A DNA stretch of 12,545 nucleotides from Fimbriimonadales bacterium (GCA_026392145.1 JAPLCS010000360.1:13578-26122), one strand, 5' to 3'. Positions 6,707 through 12,545 are shown, counted from the stretch's first letter. Notes: generated by a model from the sequence alone, not told the origin. A program made the numbers and translations.

Positions 6707-7315
6707 ATGAGCGTCAAAACAGCCATCGAATCCGTTCACGACCCAGTAATTATTCGTTCGGAAGAAGAGTTCGCCCGATTCCAAGTCATGGTGAGCGACA
6801 CGAAGCGAAGGGCCTATACCATGGCTCTTCAGCTGACCCGCAACTCTACTGATGCGGAGGACTTGGTGCAGGATACGTTTATCAAAGCGTGGAAAGGGTT
6901 TGACTCTTACACTCCTGGTCGGCCGTTTCTTAACTGGCTTTTGCGAATTATGCAACGAGCATATTTGGATTCTCGACGGCGGGAAAATCCTATTCGGAAA
7001 GCTGAATCTTTGAATTCGATGATTTCGCCTCATGATGGTGAAGTGCAGGAACTTCCGGTTGCGGATGATGGACCTACTCCGGATATGGAACTTCTGCAAG
7101 AGGAATTTAAGGATCAACTCTATCGAGCCTTGGGTGAATTGCCAGAGGTTTATCAGAGTGCGATTCGGATGTGCGATCTTGAAGGGATGAGCTACCATGA
7201 AATCGCTGATATTCAGGAAACTACGATTGGTACTGTCCGATCTCGAATCCATCGGGGCAGAAAGTTGCTTCGAGATATCATTGTAAAGAGCGGTTACTCA
7301 TACTTCAACGCATAA
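6707..7315 (+). CDS. ECF-type RNA polymerase sigma-70 family factor
   Basis: Alternative sigma factor that directs RNA polymerase to a dedicated promoter set. The 202-residue protein has only regions 2 and 4, as in group 4 (ECF) factors. Region 2 runs from about 33 to 92, with the core-binding DAEDLVQDTFIKAWKGFDSY and the -10-contacting NWLLRIMQRAYLDSRRR. A linker rich in acidic residues (about 100-130) joins it to region 4 at about 138-192 (LGELPEVYQSAIRMCDLEGM, then the helix-turn-helix YHEIADIQETTIGTVRSRIHRGRKLL), which reads the -35. A roughly 30-residue N-terminal extension precedes region 2. No anti-sigma or zinc-binding anti-sigma gene follows: a strong terminator ends the unit after this single gene. 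Control could instead act through the palindromic upstream region or the divergent receiver-like gene. The target regulon cannot be read from the window. Confidence 0.93.
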   Translation: MSVKTAIESVHDPVIIRSEEEFARFQVMVSDTKRRAYTMALQLTRNSTDAEDLVQDTFIKAWKGFDSYTPGRPFLNWLLRIMQRAYLDSRRRENPIRKAESLNSMISPHDGEVQELPVADDGPTPDMELLQEEFKDQLYRALGELPEVYQSAIRMCDLEGMSYHEIADIQETTIGTVRSRIHRGRKLLRDIIVKSGYSYFNA

Positions 7316-7339
7316 TCTTTGTACTATCAAGTGAGTTTG

Positions 7340-7374
7340 GTGGCATCTTCTAGAAAAGAAGGTGCCACTTTTTT
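7340..7374 (+). terminator. Intrinsic terminator of the sigma-factor gene
   Basis: GTGGCATCTTCT (7340-7351) pairs with AGAAGGTGCCAC (7357-7368): 12 pairs with a single T-G wobble, a five-base loop and six Ts (7369-7374) directly after the stem. It lies 24 bases past the sigma stop codon and should separate that gene from the small-gene cluster. Confidence 0.92.
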
Positions 7375-7403
7375 GGGCTGGTTTAGCCAATAAGTTTGCT
7401 CTT

Positions 7404-7409
7404 TATAGT
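7404..7409 (+). promoter_or_regulatory. Possible -10 box for the Gly/Asn-repeat gene
   Basis: TATAGT matches TATAAT at five of six bases and lies just after the sigma terminator. Transcription would start near 7416. No convincing -35 is seen, so this is a weak candidate, but the preceding terminator means some promoter should lie here. Confidence 0.3.
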
Positions 7410-7465
7410 TTGTTTACCAGCATAGAAGTATGGGGATTGGGGAACACCTTAAGTGGAACCTCGTT

Positions 7466-7705
7466 ATGAACAATATCCAGAATCTTCCCCGATTCGGATC
7501 GTCAGCAGTGACTGATTCGGCTGCGCTTGTCGCAGCAGGGCCTCTAGTAGCGAGTACCCAGCCATCGGCTGGCACTCAGCCATCTGCCGGAAAGGGCAAT
7601 GGCAACGGCAATGCGAACGGAAACGGAAAGTCCAATGGTAACGGAAACGGAGTCGGCAACGACGCCGATAACGGTTATGGTGGAACTCTCGACATCCTGG
7701 CGTAG
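7466..7705 (+). CDS. Small Gly/Asn-repeat protein with a YjfB-like tail
   Basis: I know no function for this product of 79 residues (91 if translation begins at ATG 7430). I prefer ATG 7466: it gives MNNIQNL, similar to MNSISGN of the next gene, and has a weak AAGTGG nine bases upstream. After a short neutral N-terminus with TDSAAL comes a tandem TQPSAG-TQPSAG, then about 28 residues of Gly/Asn dipeptides (GNGNGNANGNGKSNGNGNG) and a tail GYGGTLDILA. There is no clear signal peptide, membrane helix or cysteine. The TDSAAL block and the tail resemble the neighbouring YjfB-like protein (TDSAAL, GKGRTIDIRA), suggesting a paralogue whose middle was replaced by a repeat tract. Coding is supported by the position between a terminator and a hairpin, and by synonymous codon variation between repeats. 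A structural or surface-filament role is speculation. Confidence 0.6.
   Translation: MNNIQNLPRFGSSAVTDSAALVAAGPLVASTQPSAGTQPSAGKGNGNGNANGNGKSNGNGNGVGNDADNGYGGTLDILA
7556..7591 (+). repeat. Tandem 18-bp coding repeat (TQPSAG twice)
   Basis: Bases 7556-7573 and 7574-7591 both encode TQPSAG but differ at four synonymous third positions. The amino-acid repeat is kept while the DNA drifts, which suggests that the peptide sequence is under selection. Confidence 0.8.
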
Positions 7706-7712
7706 TTAGTGT

Positions 7713-7757
7713 AAGAGGATCAGAACTGGGGCTCAATTTTGAGCCTCGGTTCCTCTT
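7713..7757 (+). terminator. Long hairpin after the Gly/Asn-repeat gene
   Basis: GGCTCAA (7730-7736) pairs with TTGAGCC (7739-7745), continued by AACTGG (7724-7729) with TCGGTT (7746-7751) and, past a five-base bulge, AAGAGG (7713-7718) with CCTCTT (7752-7757). It starts eight bases after the stop codon. The only T-run (13 Ts, 7783-7795) is about 25 bases further on, so it may act as a terminator, an RNA 3' stabiliser or a leader element of the next gene. Confidence 0.6.
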
Positions 7758-7782
7758 GCAATCTCAATAATAGTTTCTCTAG

Positions 7783-7795
7783 TTTTTTTTTTTTT
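7783..7795 (+). repeat. Homopolymer tract of 13 T
   Basis: Thirteen consecutive Ts lie 17 bases before the start codon of the YjfB-like gene. Tracts of this length are prone to slippage; here it falls in the probable promoter or leader, where length changes could alter expression. Confidence 0.8.
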
Positions 7796-7812
7796 CACCG
7801 AGAATTAGTAAC

Positions 7813-8004
7813 ATGAATTCAATTTCAGGCAACACCGCCCAATCTATTGCATCAATGCAGGCTGTGTCTCCTTCACCTGAACTGGCTCAAGCCAAGTTGC
7901 AGGCTGGGATTCTGAAAAAATCTCTCGAAATGCAGAAAACAGATTCGGCTGCCTTACTTCAGATGTTAGATGGTAAGGGAAGAACAATTGACATCCGAGC
8001 CTGA
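7813..8004 (+). CDS. YjfB-like small protein (putative motility protein family)
   Basis: The 63-residue product matches, from memory of the family, the pattern of YjfB-type proteins: a short MN/MD-I start with Ser/Gln-rich residues, an amphipathic helix of the form AKLQAGILKKSLEMQKTDSAALLQML (about 27-52) and a brief Gly-containing tail ending in [IL]DI-x-A (GKGRTIDIRA). YjfB proteins are annotated as putative motility proteins without a settled biochemical role; no flagellar or pilus gene is visible here to test that. It has no signal peptide or membrane helix. A weak GAGA (7800-7803) is the only ribosome-site candidate before ATG 7813. It follows the Gly/Asn-repeat gene, with which it shares TDSAAL and a similar tail, so the two may be paralogues. 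Small size and memory-based matching limit confidence. Confidence 0.7.
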   Translation: MNSISGNTAQSIASMQAVSPSPELAQAKLQAGILKKSLEMQKTDSAALLQMLDGKGRTIDIRA

Positions 8005-8016
8005 GTATTTTCGAAT
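7988..8016 (+). promoter_or_regulatory. Candidate promoter for the two-helix membrane gene
   Basis: A perfect TTGACA (7988-7993) is followed after 17 bases by TCGAAT (8011-8016, four of six bases of TATAAT). The -35 lies inside the last codons of the YjfB-like gene. Transcription would begin near 8023, giving a very short leader before GTG 8032. Confidence 0.4.
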
Positions 8017-8031
8017 TAACCTGCATTTGAT

Positions 8032-8307
8032 GTGCGGTACACTTTTACTGTGAGCGAAAAGAAAGTTGAGGTACCCACGAAAAATTCGTGGATGAAAAAT
8101 ACCTATTTCTGGATCGCAGGCATCCTGTTCATTCTCGGGTTGATAGGTTTGATTTGGGGTGATGGTGTCATTCGTGACCCCGGACAACGTCACGAGAACA
8201 AGCTTTGGGCGATTTATCTTATTGCTTCGCTCGTGATGTTCATCAACGGATATATTTCTCACAAGTTGTGGTTAAAGCAGTTTGATCATCTAACGGGGCA
8301 GGAATAG
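8032..8307 (+). CDS. Small two-helix membrane protein, unknown function
   Basis: I do not recognise this protein of at most 91 residues. It has a charged N-terminus (SEKKVEVPTKNSWMKN), a first membrane helix (about 24-43, YFWIAGILFILGLIGLIWG), a polar loop of about 15 residues with GVIRDPGQRHENK, a second helix (about 58-76, LWAIYLIASLVMFINGYIS) and a short basic/polar tail. The two helices make a hairpin in the inner membrane. The start is uncertain: GTG 8032 is the first possible, GTG 8050 would give MSEKKVEV, and ATG 8092 would remove the charged lead; none has a Shine-Dalgarno. It lies 27 bases after the YjfB-like gene and 37 bases before the four-cysteine gene on the same strand. Hydrophobicity pattern and tight packing support coding; function is open. 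Confidence 0.65.
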   Translation: MRYTFTVSEKKVEVPTKNSWMKNTYFWIAGILFILGLIGLIWGDGVIRDPGQRHENKLWAIYLIASLVMFINGYISHKLWLKQFDHLTGQE

Positions 8308-8330
8308 ATTCAATTGTCAAAAGGATTCTG

Positions 8331-8337
8331 AAAGGGA
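8331..8337 (+). promoter_or_regulatory. Shine-Dalgarno site of the four-cysteine gene
   Basis: AAAGGGA stands seven bases before ATG 8345 and supports this short reading frame as translated. Confidence 0.65.
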
Positions 8338-8344
8338 AAATTAA

Positions 8345-8554
8345 ATGGTCAAGTGCGCGTGTGATAAACCTATCGACAAAGTTCCAGATTGGCTTCAATC
8401 TGCTAAGGTCGAATTCGTCTGTAATAACTGTCCGAATCGACAAACGAAGAATATTGCGTTTGTTGACTTGGATGCTGGTTTGAAAAATCCTGGAAAGTCT
8501 ATTGATGAGGATGCTCCTCCTGCAGACTTGGAAGATGATTTGGACCTTGACTAA
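8345..8554 (+). CDS. Small four-cysteine, zinc-ribbon-like acidic protein
   Basis: This 69-residue cytoplasmic protein is not recognised as a named family. It carries CAC at Cys4/Cys6 and CNNC at Cys26/Cys29, so four cysteines are placed to bind one zinc ion in a short ribbon, although the first pair is spaced C-x-C rather than C-x-x-C. After the ribbon come KNIAFVDLDAGLKNPGK and a strongly acidic tail (about 53-69, rich in Asp and Glu). The start is well supported by AAAGGGA (8331-8337), seven bases before ATG. It ends six bases before the convergent waaA stop. Such tiny metal-ribbon proteins often bind nucleic acid or a partner protein, but the acidic tail argues against simple DNA binding. 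Partner and role are unknown. Confidence 0.7.
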   Translation: MVKCACDKPIDKVPDWLQSAKVEFVCNNCPNRQTKNIAFVDLDAGLKNPGKSIDEDAPPADLEDDLDLD

Positions 8555-8566
8555 GTAACGTTAGTC
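8549..8566. other. Inverted repeat spanning two convergent stop codons
   Basis: GACTAA (8549-8554) and TTAGTC (8561-8566) are a perfect six-base inverted repeat with a six-base loop. Both genes simply end Asp-stop in the same codons, so the symmetry may be incidental. It has no T-run and is a poor terminator, but it is the only hairpin at this convergent junction. Confidence 0.35.
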
Positions 8567-9835
8567 TAATTCAGCTAAAACAGCCTCGGCGTAGCGTTTG
8601 CTTGCTCCGAGGTTTTTTTGTACAAGCTCGGAGGCGCGCTGTGACATTGTTCCTCGTTGAGTTTCATCTGAGAGCAACGATTCAATCGAATGTTGCAGTT
8701 CAAGTGAAGTGCTACATACCATTGATGCCCCGGCACTTACTGAGGTGGTGGCGATGTCCCTGAAATTGAACATATTAGGGCCGTGGATGACTGGTTTGCC
8801 CAAGGCAAGTGGCTGGATAAGATTTTGTCCACCTAACTTGTCAAATCCTCCTCCGATGACGACGATATCGGCTGTGTTATACACTCCAGCAAGTTCTCCA
8901 TAGCTGTCCAGAACAAGGTAGGTTGCCATATCGTTTTTTGATCGGAAGCCACAACTTATTGAACTATTCGGCGGAAGTAAGGACTCCATGGCACTCATGA
9001 CCTCTTCAGCGGCTTCAATGTGCCTGGGAGCGTGTATGACCGTTAGATGGGGATTTTCGGTGAGGATTGGGATAATCGCTCTTTGTGTGAGCTCGACTTC
9101 GTACTCGCTTCGCGTTGAACCAATGACAACCACTCGATGATTGATGGGAATGTGAAGCTCTTTTTTCCAGTCGGTAGTAGATTTGATGATTGATGCGGCT
9201 TCATCGAATTTGACATTTCCAAGTACGCGGACTCCTTGTGCACCAAGGTATGAAAACCGCTCTGCGTCTGCTTGGGTCTGCACTAGACAGCCTTTGAGAT
9301 ACTTGAACATGGCTTTGTAGAACCATTTGACTTTTTGAGAGTTTTTGAACGCTCGGTCACTGTTTCTGCCGTTGACGATGTAGGCTGGTGCGTTAAAAAC
9401 ATCGGCAGCCCAGAGGAAATTGAACCACAGTTCGGTCTCCATAATTGCGATTACATCTGGGCGCACGCGTTGCATGGCTCGGAGTTGAAATCGTGGGAGG
9501 TCAATGGGAAAGTAAACAAGGTAGTCGAACCATTCTGTGAGCTTTTCACGTGCTGATTGGTGGCCGCTAATTGTGGTGGTTGAAAGAATGATTTTAACTT
9601 CAGGATTCTGTAGCTTTAGTTCCTGAAGAAATGGTTTTACGGCAATCATTTCACCGAGTGAGACCGCGTGTACCCAAATACGCTTTTCACCTTTTTCTTT
9701 TTTGGGGATTGAGTTGTAGAGCCCCTGCCGCTCTTGCCAGTTGGGCGATTCTTGTCGTTTTTTTGATCTCCAAATCATCCATGGCACCCAGATGGGACTG
9801 AGGAGCGTTAGGATGAGGTTGTAGAGCAGGAACAT
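8561..9835 (-). CDS. waaA: 3-deoxy-D-manno-octulosonic acid (Kdo) transferase
   Basis: Inner-membrane-bound glycosyltransferase (family GT30) that moves Kdo from CMP-Kdo to the lipid A precursor, the first step of LPS core assembly. The 424 residues match the family length. An N-terminal hydrophobic anchor (about 2-21) precedes HAVSLGE (56-62), where Glu62 fits the proposed catalytic base. Then come ETELWFN (133-139), NGRNSDR (155-161), the GSTRSE turn (239-244), HAPRHIEA (268-275) and the CMP-Kdo-binding segment GGGFDKLGGQNLIQPLALGK (328-347). In that segment a Gln (341) stands where the family usually has Glu before Pro. ATG 9835 has no good ribosome site. It is last in a minus-strand run, 45 bases after purC, and its presence shows the organism makes Kdo-containing LPS. 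Whether it adds one or several Kdo units cannot be read. Confidence 0.95.
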   Translation of the reverse strand: MFLLYNLILTLLSPIWVPWMIWRSKKRQESPNWQERQGLYNSIPKKEKGEKRIWVHAVSLGEMIAVKPFLQELKLQNPEVKIILSTTTISGHQSAREKLTEWFDYLVYFPIDLPRFQLRAMQRVRPDVIAIMETELWFNFLWAADVFNAPAYIVNGRNSDRAFKNSQKVKWFYKAMFKYLKGCLVQTQADAERFSYLGAQGVRVLGNVKFDEAASIIKSTTDWKKELHIPINHRVVVIGSTRSEYEVELTQRAIIPILTENPHLTVIHAPRHIEAAEEVMSAMESLLPPNSSISCGFRSKNDMATYLVLDSYGELAGVYNTADIVVIGGGFDKLGGQNLIQPLALGKPVIHGPNMFNFRDIATTSVSAGASMVCSTSLELQHSIESLLSDETQRGTMSQRASELVQKNLGASKRYAEAVLAELD

Positions 9836-9865
9836 GCTGTCTTTGCCTAATTGGTTGGTGTTGCT

Positions 9866-9895
9866 TTAGGGAGTAATCACTTAGGGGGTAATCAA
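9866..9895 (-). repeat. 15-bp tandem duplication across the purC stop codon
   Basis: TTAGGGAGTAATCAC (9866-9880) and TTAGGGGGTAATCAA (9881-9895) are adjacent copies with 13 of 15 bases identical. On the coding strand the end of purC (ITP-stop) is repeated just downstream as VITP-stop, which gives a second in-frame stop codon. Confidence 0.85.
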
Positions 9896-10777
9896 TGGCG
9901 TCCCAACTATGCGTTGGTAGGCGTCCATGTATTTCTCTTGAGTTTTTTGAACAATTTCTTCTGGAAGCTCTGGTCCGGGGGGATTTTTATCCCATCCGGA
10001 TGATTCCAGATAATCACGAACAAACTGCTTATCGAAACTTGGTTGGTTCTTACCTGGGCTGTAGAGGCTTGCATCCCAATAGCGTGAGCTATCGGGGGTC
10101 AGGATTTCATCAATGAGGATTATCCCCTCTTCTGATTCGCCAAATTCAAATTTGGTGTCAGCGAGAATGAGACCTCTTGACTCTGCATATTCGCATGCTT
10201 CGGAAAACAATTTCAGGGTCCAATCTCTTATCAGATGTGCCGTCTCTGAGCCCACTATGTCTATGACCTTTTTGAACGAAATGTTTTCGTCGTGTCCTTC
10301 TTCTGCCTTCGTTGCTGGAGTAAAAATGGTTTCAGGCAGTTTTTGTGAATTGACTAGCCCATTGGGCAAGTCAAGTTCGTGAACGGATCCGCCTTCCATG
10401 ATGTATTCCTTGTAGAGTGAGCCGCAAATGTATCTTCTTGCCACACATTCAACGGGCAAAGTTTTAGCTTTTTTTGCGAGCATTGCCCGACCTTTTAGCT
10501 CGGCCTGGAGTTTGGGGCATCGTGCCTGAACCTCCTCGTGATTGAAAGACATGACATGGTTAGGGCAAACATGTGAGAGTTTGTTGAACCAAAAAGCACT
10601 CATTTGATTTAGAACGCATCCTTTGTTGGGAATGCCATTTGCCATCACTGCATCAAACGCTGAGATGCGATCGGTTGCAACAATCAGTACTTCTGATCCT
10701 AAGTCGTATACATCGCGAACTTTACCGATTCGAGGAGCGGGTAACTGGTAGAGTGCTGAGTGTAGCAATGCGGGCAT
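9881..10777 (-). CDS. purC: SAICAR synthase (phosphoribosylaminoimidazole-succinocarboxamide synthase)
   Basis: Cytoplasmic enzyme of de novo purine synthesis that joins aspartate to CAIR using ATP, giving SAICAR. The 298-residue form is the longer type, like yeast Ade1, rather than the roughly 240-residue E. coli type. Motifs in order: the ATP-site GKVRDVYD (18-25), TDRISAFD (35-42), VECVARRYICGSLYKEY (109-125), TPATKAEEGHDENI (153-166), the metal-binding LIDEILTPDSSRYW (221-234), and the C-terminal SFDKQFVRDYLESSGWDKNP of the long type. ATG 10777 lies seven bases after the coaD stop, with no strong ribosome site, so translation is probably coupled to coaD. A 15-base tandem duplication covers the stop codon. 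No other pur genes are adjacent, so it has been placed in a mixed housekeeping cluster. Confidence 0.96.
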   Translation of the reverse strand: MPALLHSALYQLPAPRIGKVRDVYDLGSEVLIVATDRISAFDAVMANGIPNKGCVLNQMSAFWFNKLSHVCPNHVMSFNHEEVQARCPKLQAELKGRAMLAKKAKTLPVECVARRYICGSLYKEYIMEGGSVHELDLPNGLVNSQKLPETIFTPATKAEEGHDENISFKKVIDIVGSETAHLIRDWTLKLFSEACEYAESRGLILADTKFEFGESEEGIILIDEILTPDSSRYWDASLYSPGKNQPSFDKQFVRDYLESSGWDKNPPGPELPEEIVQKTQEKYMDAYQRIVGTPLITP

Positions 10778-10784
10778 AGAGCCA

Positions 10785-11285
10785 TTAGTCTACCGACGAT
10801 AGCTTGCGCCGAACAGCGTTTGAGAGAATCTCTTGGACTGACTGGGGCACGAGATCTTTGGTTTCCCCTCCCAGGAGTGCTACTTCACGCACTACCGAAG
10901 AACTTAGGTAACTGTATTCCCAGCGGGTCATGAGGAAGACAGAGTCGACGTCAGGATTCAGTTTGCGGTTCACCATTGCAATTTGGAATTCGTACTCAAA
11001 GTCAGCCACCGCACGCAGTCCACGAACCACGGAGCGAGCACCTTTCGATTTTGCGTAGTCCATGAGTAGACCTTCAAAGCTGTCAACTGTGACGTTCGCA
11101 AAGGGTTTGCTTATGCCTTTGAGGGCTTCGATTCTTTCGTCCACTGTGAGAAGCGGTGACTTTGATGTATTTCTTCCTACGGCTACTATGACTTCATCGA
11201 AAAGCTGGTGGGCGCGTTCGATGATGTCAGCATGTCCGAGAGTTGGTGGATCAAACGTTCCTGGATAGATTGCAAGTAGCTTCAT
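10785..11285 (-). CDS. coaD: Phosphopantetheine adenylyltransferase
   Basis: Fourth step of coenzyme A synthesis: transfers AMP from ATP to 4'-phosphopantetheine, making dephospho-CoA in the cytoplasm. The 166 residues and motifs are typical of the nucleotidyltransferase family. TFDPPTLGH (10-18) holds the (T/H)xGH nucleotide site with His18; RGLRAVADFEYEFQIAMVNR (88-107) binds the pantetheine part; SYLSSSVVREVA (125-136) is the ISSSxVR-type ATP signature. The start MKLLAIYPGTFDP fits the family exactly, although no Shine-Dalgarno precedes ATG 11285. It lies 17 bases after the transporter gene and seven before purC on the minus strand, so it appears co-transcribed. Nothing in it looks damaged. 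Confidence 0.96.
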   Translation of the reverse strand: MKLLAIYPGTFDPPTLGHADIIERAHQLFDEVIVAVGRNTSKSPLLTVDERIEALKGISKPFANVTVDSFEGLLMDYAKSKGARSVVRGLRAVADFEYEFQIAMVNRKLNPDVDSVFLMTRWEYSYLSSSVVREVALLGGETKDLVPQSVQEILSNAVRRKLSSVD

Positions 11286-11302
11286 TGTTGGTTTATTTAC
11301 AG

Positions 11303-12544
11303 TTATCGTAGCCGAACTTTAGTATGGGGCATCATGCCAAGGAGGTTATTTCTAAGCCCTTCTACTCGATTGCTGACAAGGATGAAGTCTGTTCCGTGAT
11401 AGATGGGAATTCTTGGCACTTCTTCCATCAAAAGCTTTTCTGCTGCTACATACAGTCCCATTCTCTTTTGTTCATTCTGTTCAACATCTGCGATGGCACA
11501 AAGTTTGTCAAATTCAGGATTTGACCATTTGTCGAAGTTTGCACTTGCGTTCGTGGTTAGAAGGAGGCTCAAGAAATTTTGCGGATCGAGATAGTCGCCG
11601 TACCAACTTAAAAAGGCGGAAGGTAGTTCACCTCGATTTCTTGCTTTCAGCATTGCGCCCCATTCTAATGATTTAGGTTTGACCTTTAGTCCCAGATTTT
11701 TTTCAAGATCATTTGCAATCGCTTCTGCTACAAATCTGGCATCGGCATTGTCAGATCTGACCATCAGTTCAAGTTCTGGAAGGCTGCTTCCAGATTTATA
11801 TTTTGTTTTTGCAAGTGTCGCCTTTGCCATTTCAGGGTTGAATGGAGGGAGCAGGTCAACCGGTCCTATGGGGATGAGACCTTCTGGAAGCCATCGCTTG
11901 GCAGTTTCGATACCTCCTAGCACCTTTGAAGTGATTCTTTGTCGATCAATTGCCATTGCTACGGCCTTACGCACTTCTCTGTCTTGAAACGGTGTGTACG
12001 CTTTGCCAGAAAGCAAGATGTAAAAGACGGCCGGGCGACTGACATATTTAATTTGCTGGCTATATTTGGGATCACTTCTCACAGATTTCCAGTCTTGCTT
12101 TTCAAGAGTTGTGAAGTCTGTCTCTCCGTTTTTGAATAGATTGAGCCTGGTTGCTGAATCTTTTACTATTTTTCTTTCAATCCCATCAATTAGTGGCTTT
12201 TCGCCGAAGTACTTCTCATTTTTTACTAGCTTGACGACTTGCTCGGGCTTGTATTCTGAGAGGATGAAGGGACCGGAGGCGATAGTTTCTTTCGGAGAAG
12301 ATATCTCTTTCAATCCGACCGATTGTTTCACGATTCGGCAGCATAAATAGGTTAGTTTGCCTAGGAAATATGGCTTTGGCTGGTCGAGAGTAACCTCAAA
12401 GGTTTGTGGTCCGGTTACAACGACCCCAGAAAGCGTTGTTGCCTTTCCGGAGAGGCCATCTTTGGCACCGCCGATGTCCCCCCAGTATGTTTCTGCAGTC
12501 GCAGACCCTATTTTCATGTTGAGAGCTCTTTCCCAGGCGGTTTT
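11303..12544 (-). CDS. 5'-partial ABC transporter substrate-binding protein (family 5, peptide type)
   Basis: Periplasmic or lipid-anchored solute-binding protein of the Dpp/Opp/nickel class (SBP_bac_5), which delivers oligopeptides or similar solutes to an ABC importer. The frame stays open through the right edge, with KTAWERALNM before the internal ATG at 12517; this matches the family's (F/A)xWERAL segment, so the signal peptide and roughly the first hundred residues are outside the window. Visible family features are FEVTLDQPKPYFL, IASGPFILSEYKPEQVVKLV with KNEKYFGEKP, VRKAVAMAIDRQRI, GLIPIGP, and the C-terminal VPRIPIYHGTDFILVSNRVE. The permease and ATPase genes are not downstream here, so either they are upstream off-window or this is an orphan binding protein. 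The ligand cannot be told from the sequence. Confidence 0.9.
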   Translation of the reverse strand, partial: KTAWERALNMKIGSATAETYWGDIGGAKDGLSGKATTLSGVVVTGPQTFEVTLDQPKPYFLGKLTYLCCRIVKQSVGLKEISSPKETIASGPFILSEYKPEQVVKLVKNEKYFGEKPLIDGIERKIVKDSATRLNLFKNGETDFTTLEKQDWKSVRSDPKYSQQIKYVSRPAVFYILLSGKAYTPFQDREVRKAVAMAIDRQRITSKVLGGIETAKRWLPEGLIPIGPVDLLPPFNPEMAKATLAKTKYKSGSSLPELELMVRSDNADARFVAEAIANDLEKNLGLKVKPKSLEWGAMLKARNRGELPSAFLSWYGDYLDPQNFLSLLLTTNASANFDKWSNPEFDKLCAIADVEQNEQKRMGLYVAAEKLLMEEVPRIPIYHGTDFILVSNRVEGLRNNLLGMMPHTKVRLR

Positions 12545-12545
12545 T

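Noticed and set aside
6632..7252. 206-codon open frame on the minus strand opposite the sigma factor
   Set aside because: It lies entirely antisense to a clear ECF sigma gene, has an Arg/Ser/His/Phe-rich composition without motifs, and no ribosome site; it is a codon-bias shadow.
7430..7465. Upstream ATG 7430 as start of the Gly/Asn-repeat protein
   Set aside because: It adds 12 residues unlike the neighbouring paralogue and has no ribosome site; kept as an alternative only, since ATG 7466 also has just a weak site.

Overview
The window reads as a chromosomal stretch of a diderm (Gram-negative-type) bacterium of moderate GC. The diderm call rests on waaA, the Kdo transferase of lipopolysaccharide synthesis. 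Lineage cannot be fixed from sequence alone. The mix of housekeeping genes with unfamiliar secreted and small proteins suggests a poorly characterised phylum; an Armatimonadota-like lineage is only a guess. No tRNA, rRNA, CRISPR array, insertion sequence or prophage block is visible.

Layout. Bases 1-5168 (+): a 5'-truncated large protein with a beta-rich middle and HEAT-like helical C-terminus, then rpiB (TTG start behind a good GGAGG), a four-unit 16-bp tandem repeat, and two overlapping S41/CtpA-type genes. The first S41 protein has lost its catalytic serine; the second keeps the full Ser/Lys set. Bases 5223-6131 (+): a Xer tyrosine recombinase with all six catalytic residues. Bases 6147-6512 (-): a small degenerate receiver-like protein, convergent with the recombinase and divergent from the next block. 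Bases 6513-6706: an AT-rich intergenic region with palindromes and an extended -10 box. Bases 6707-8554 (+): an ECF-type sigma factor ending in a strong intrinsic terminator, then four small genes: a Gly/Asn-repeat protein, a YjfB-like protein, a two-helix membrane protein and a four-cysteine acidic protein. Bases 8561-12544 (-): a compact run transcribed right to left, ABC-transporter substrate-binding protein (5' end outside the window), coaD, purC and waaA, with gaps of 17, 7 and 45 bases.

How the genes fit together. rpiB, purC, coaD and waaA are core metabolism (pentose phosphate, purine, coenzyme A, LPS). The S41 pair looks like one translationally coupled envelope module in which an inactive paralogue may partner the active protease. 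The sigma factor has no visible anti-sigma gene beside it. The most interesting local signals are the inactive/active S41 pair, the 16-bp repeat array in front of it, and the resemblance between the Gly/Asn-repeat protein and its YjfB-like neighbour, which share a TDSAAL segment and a similar C-terminal tail.
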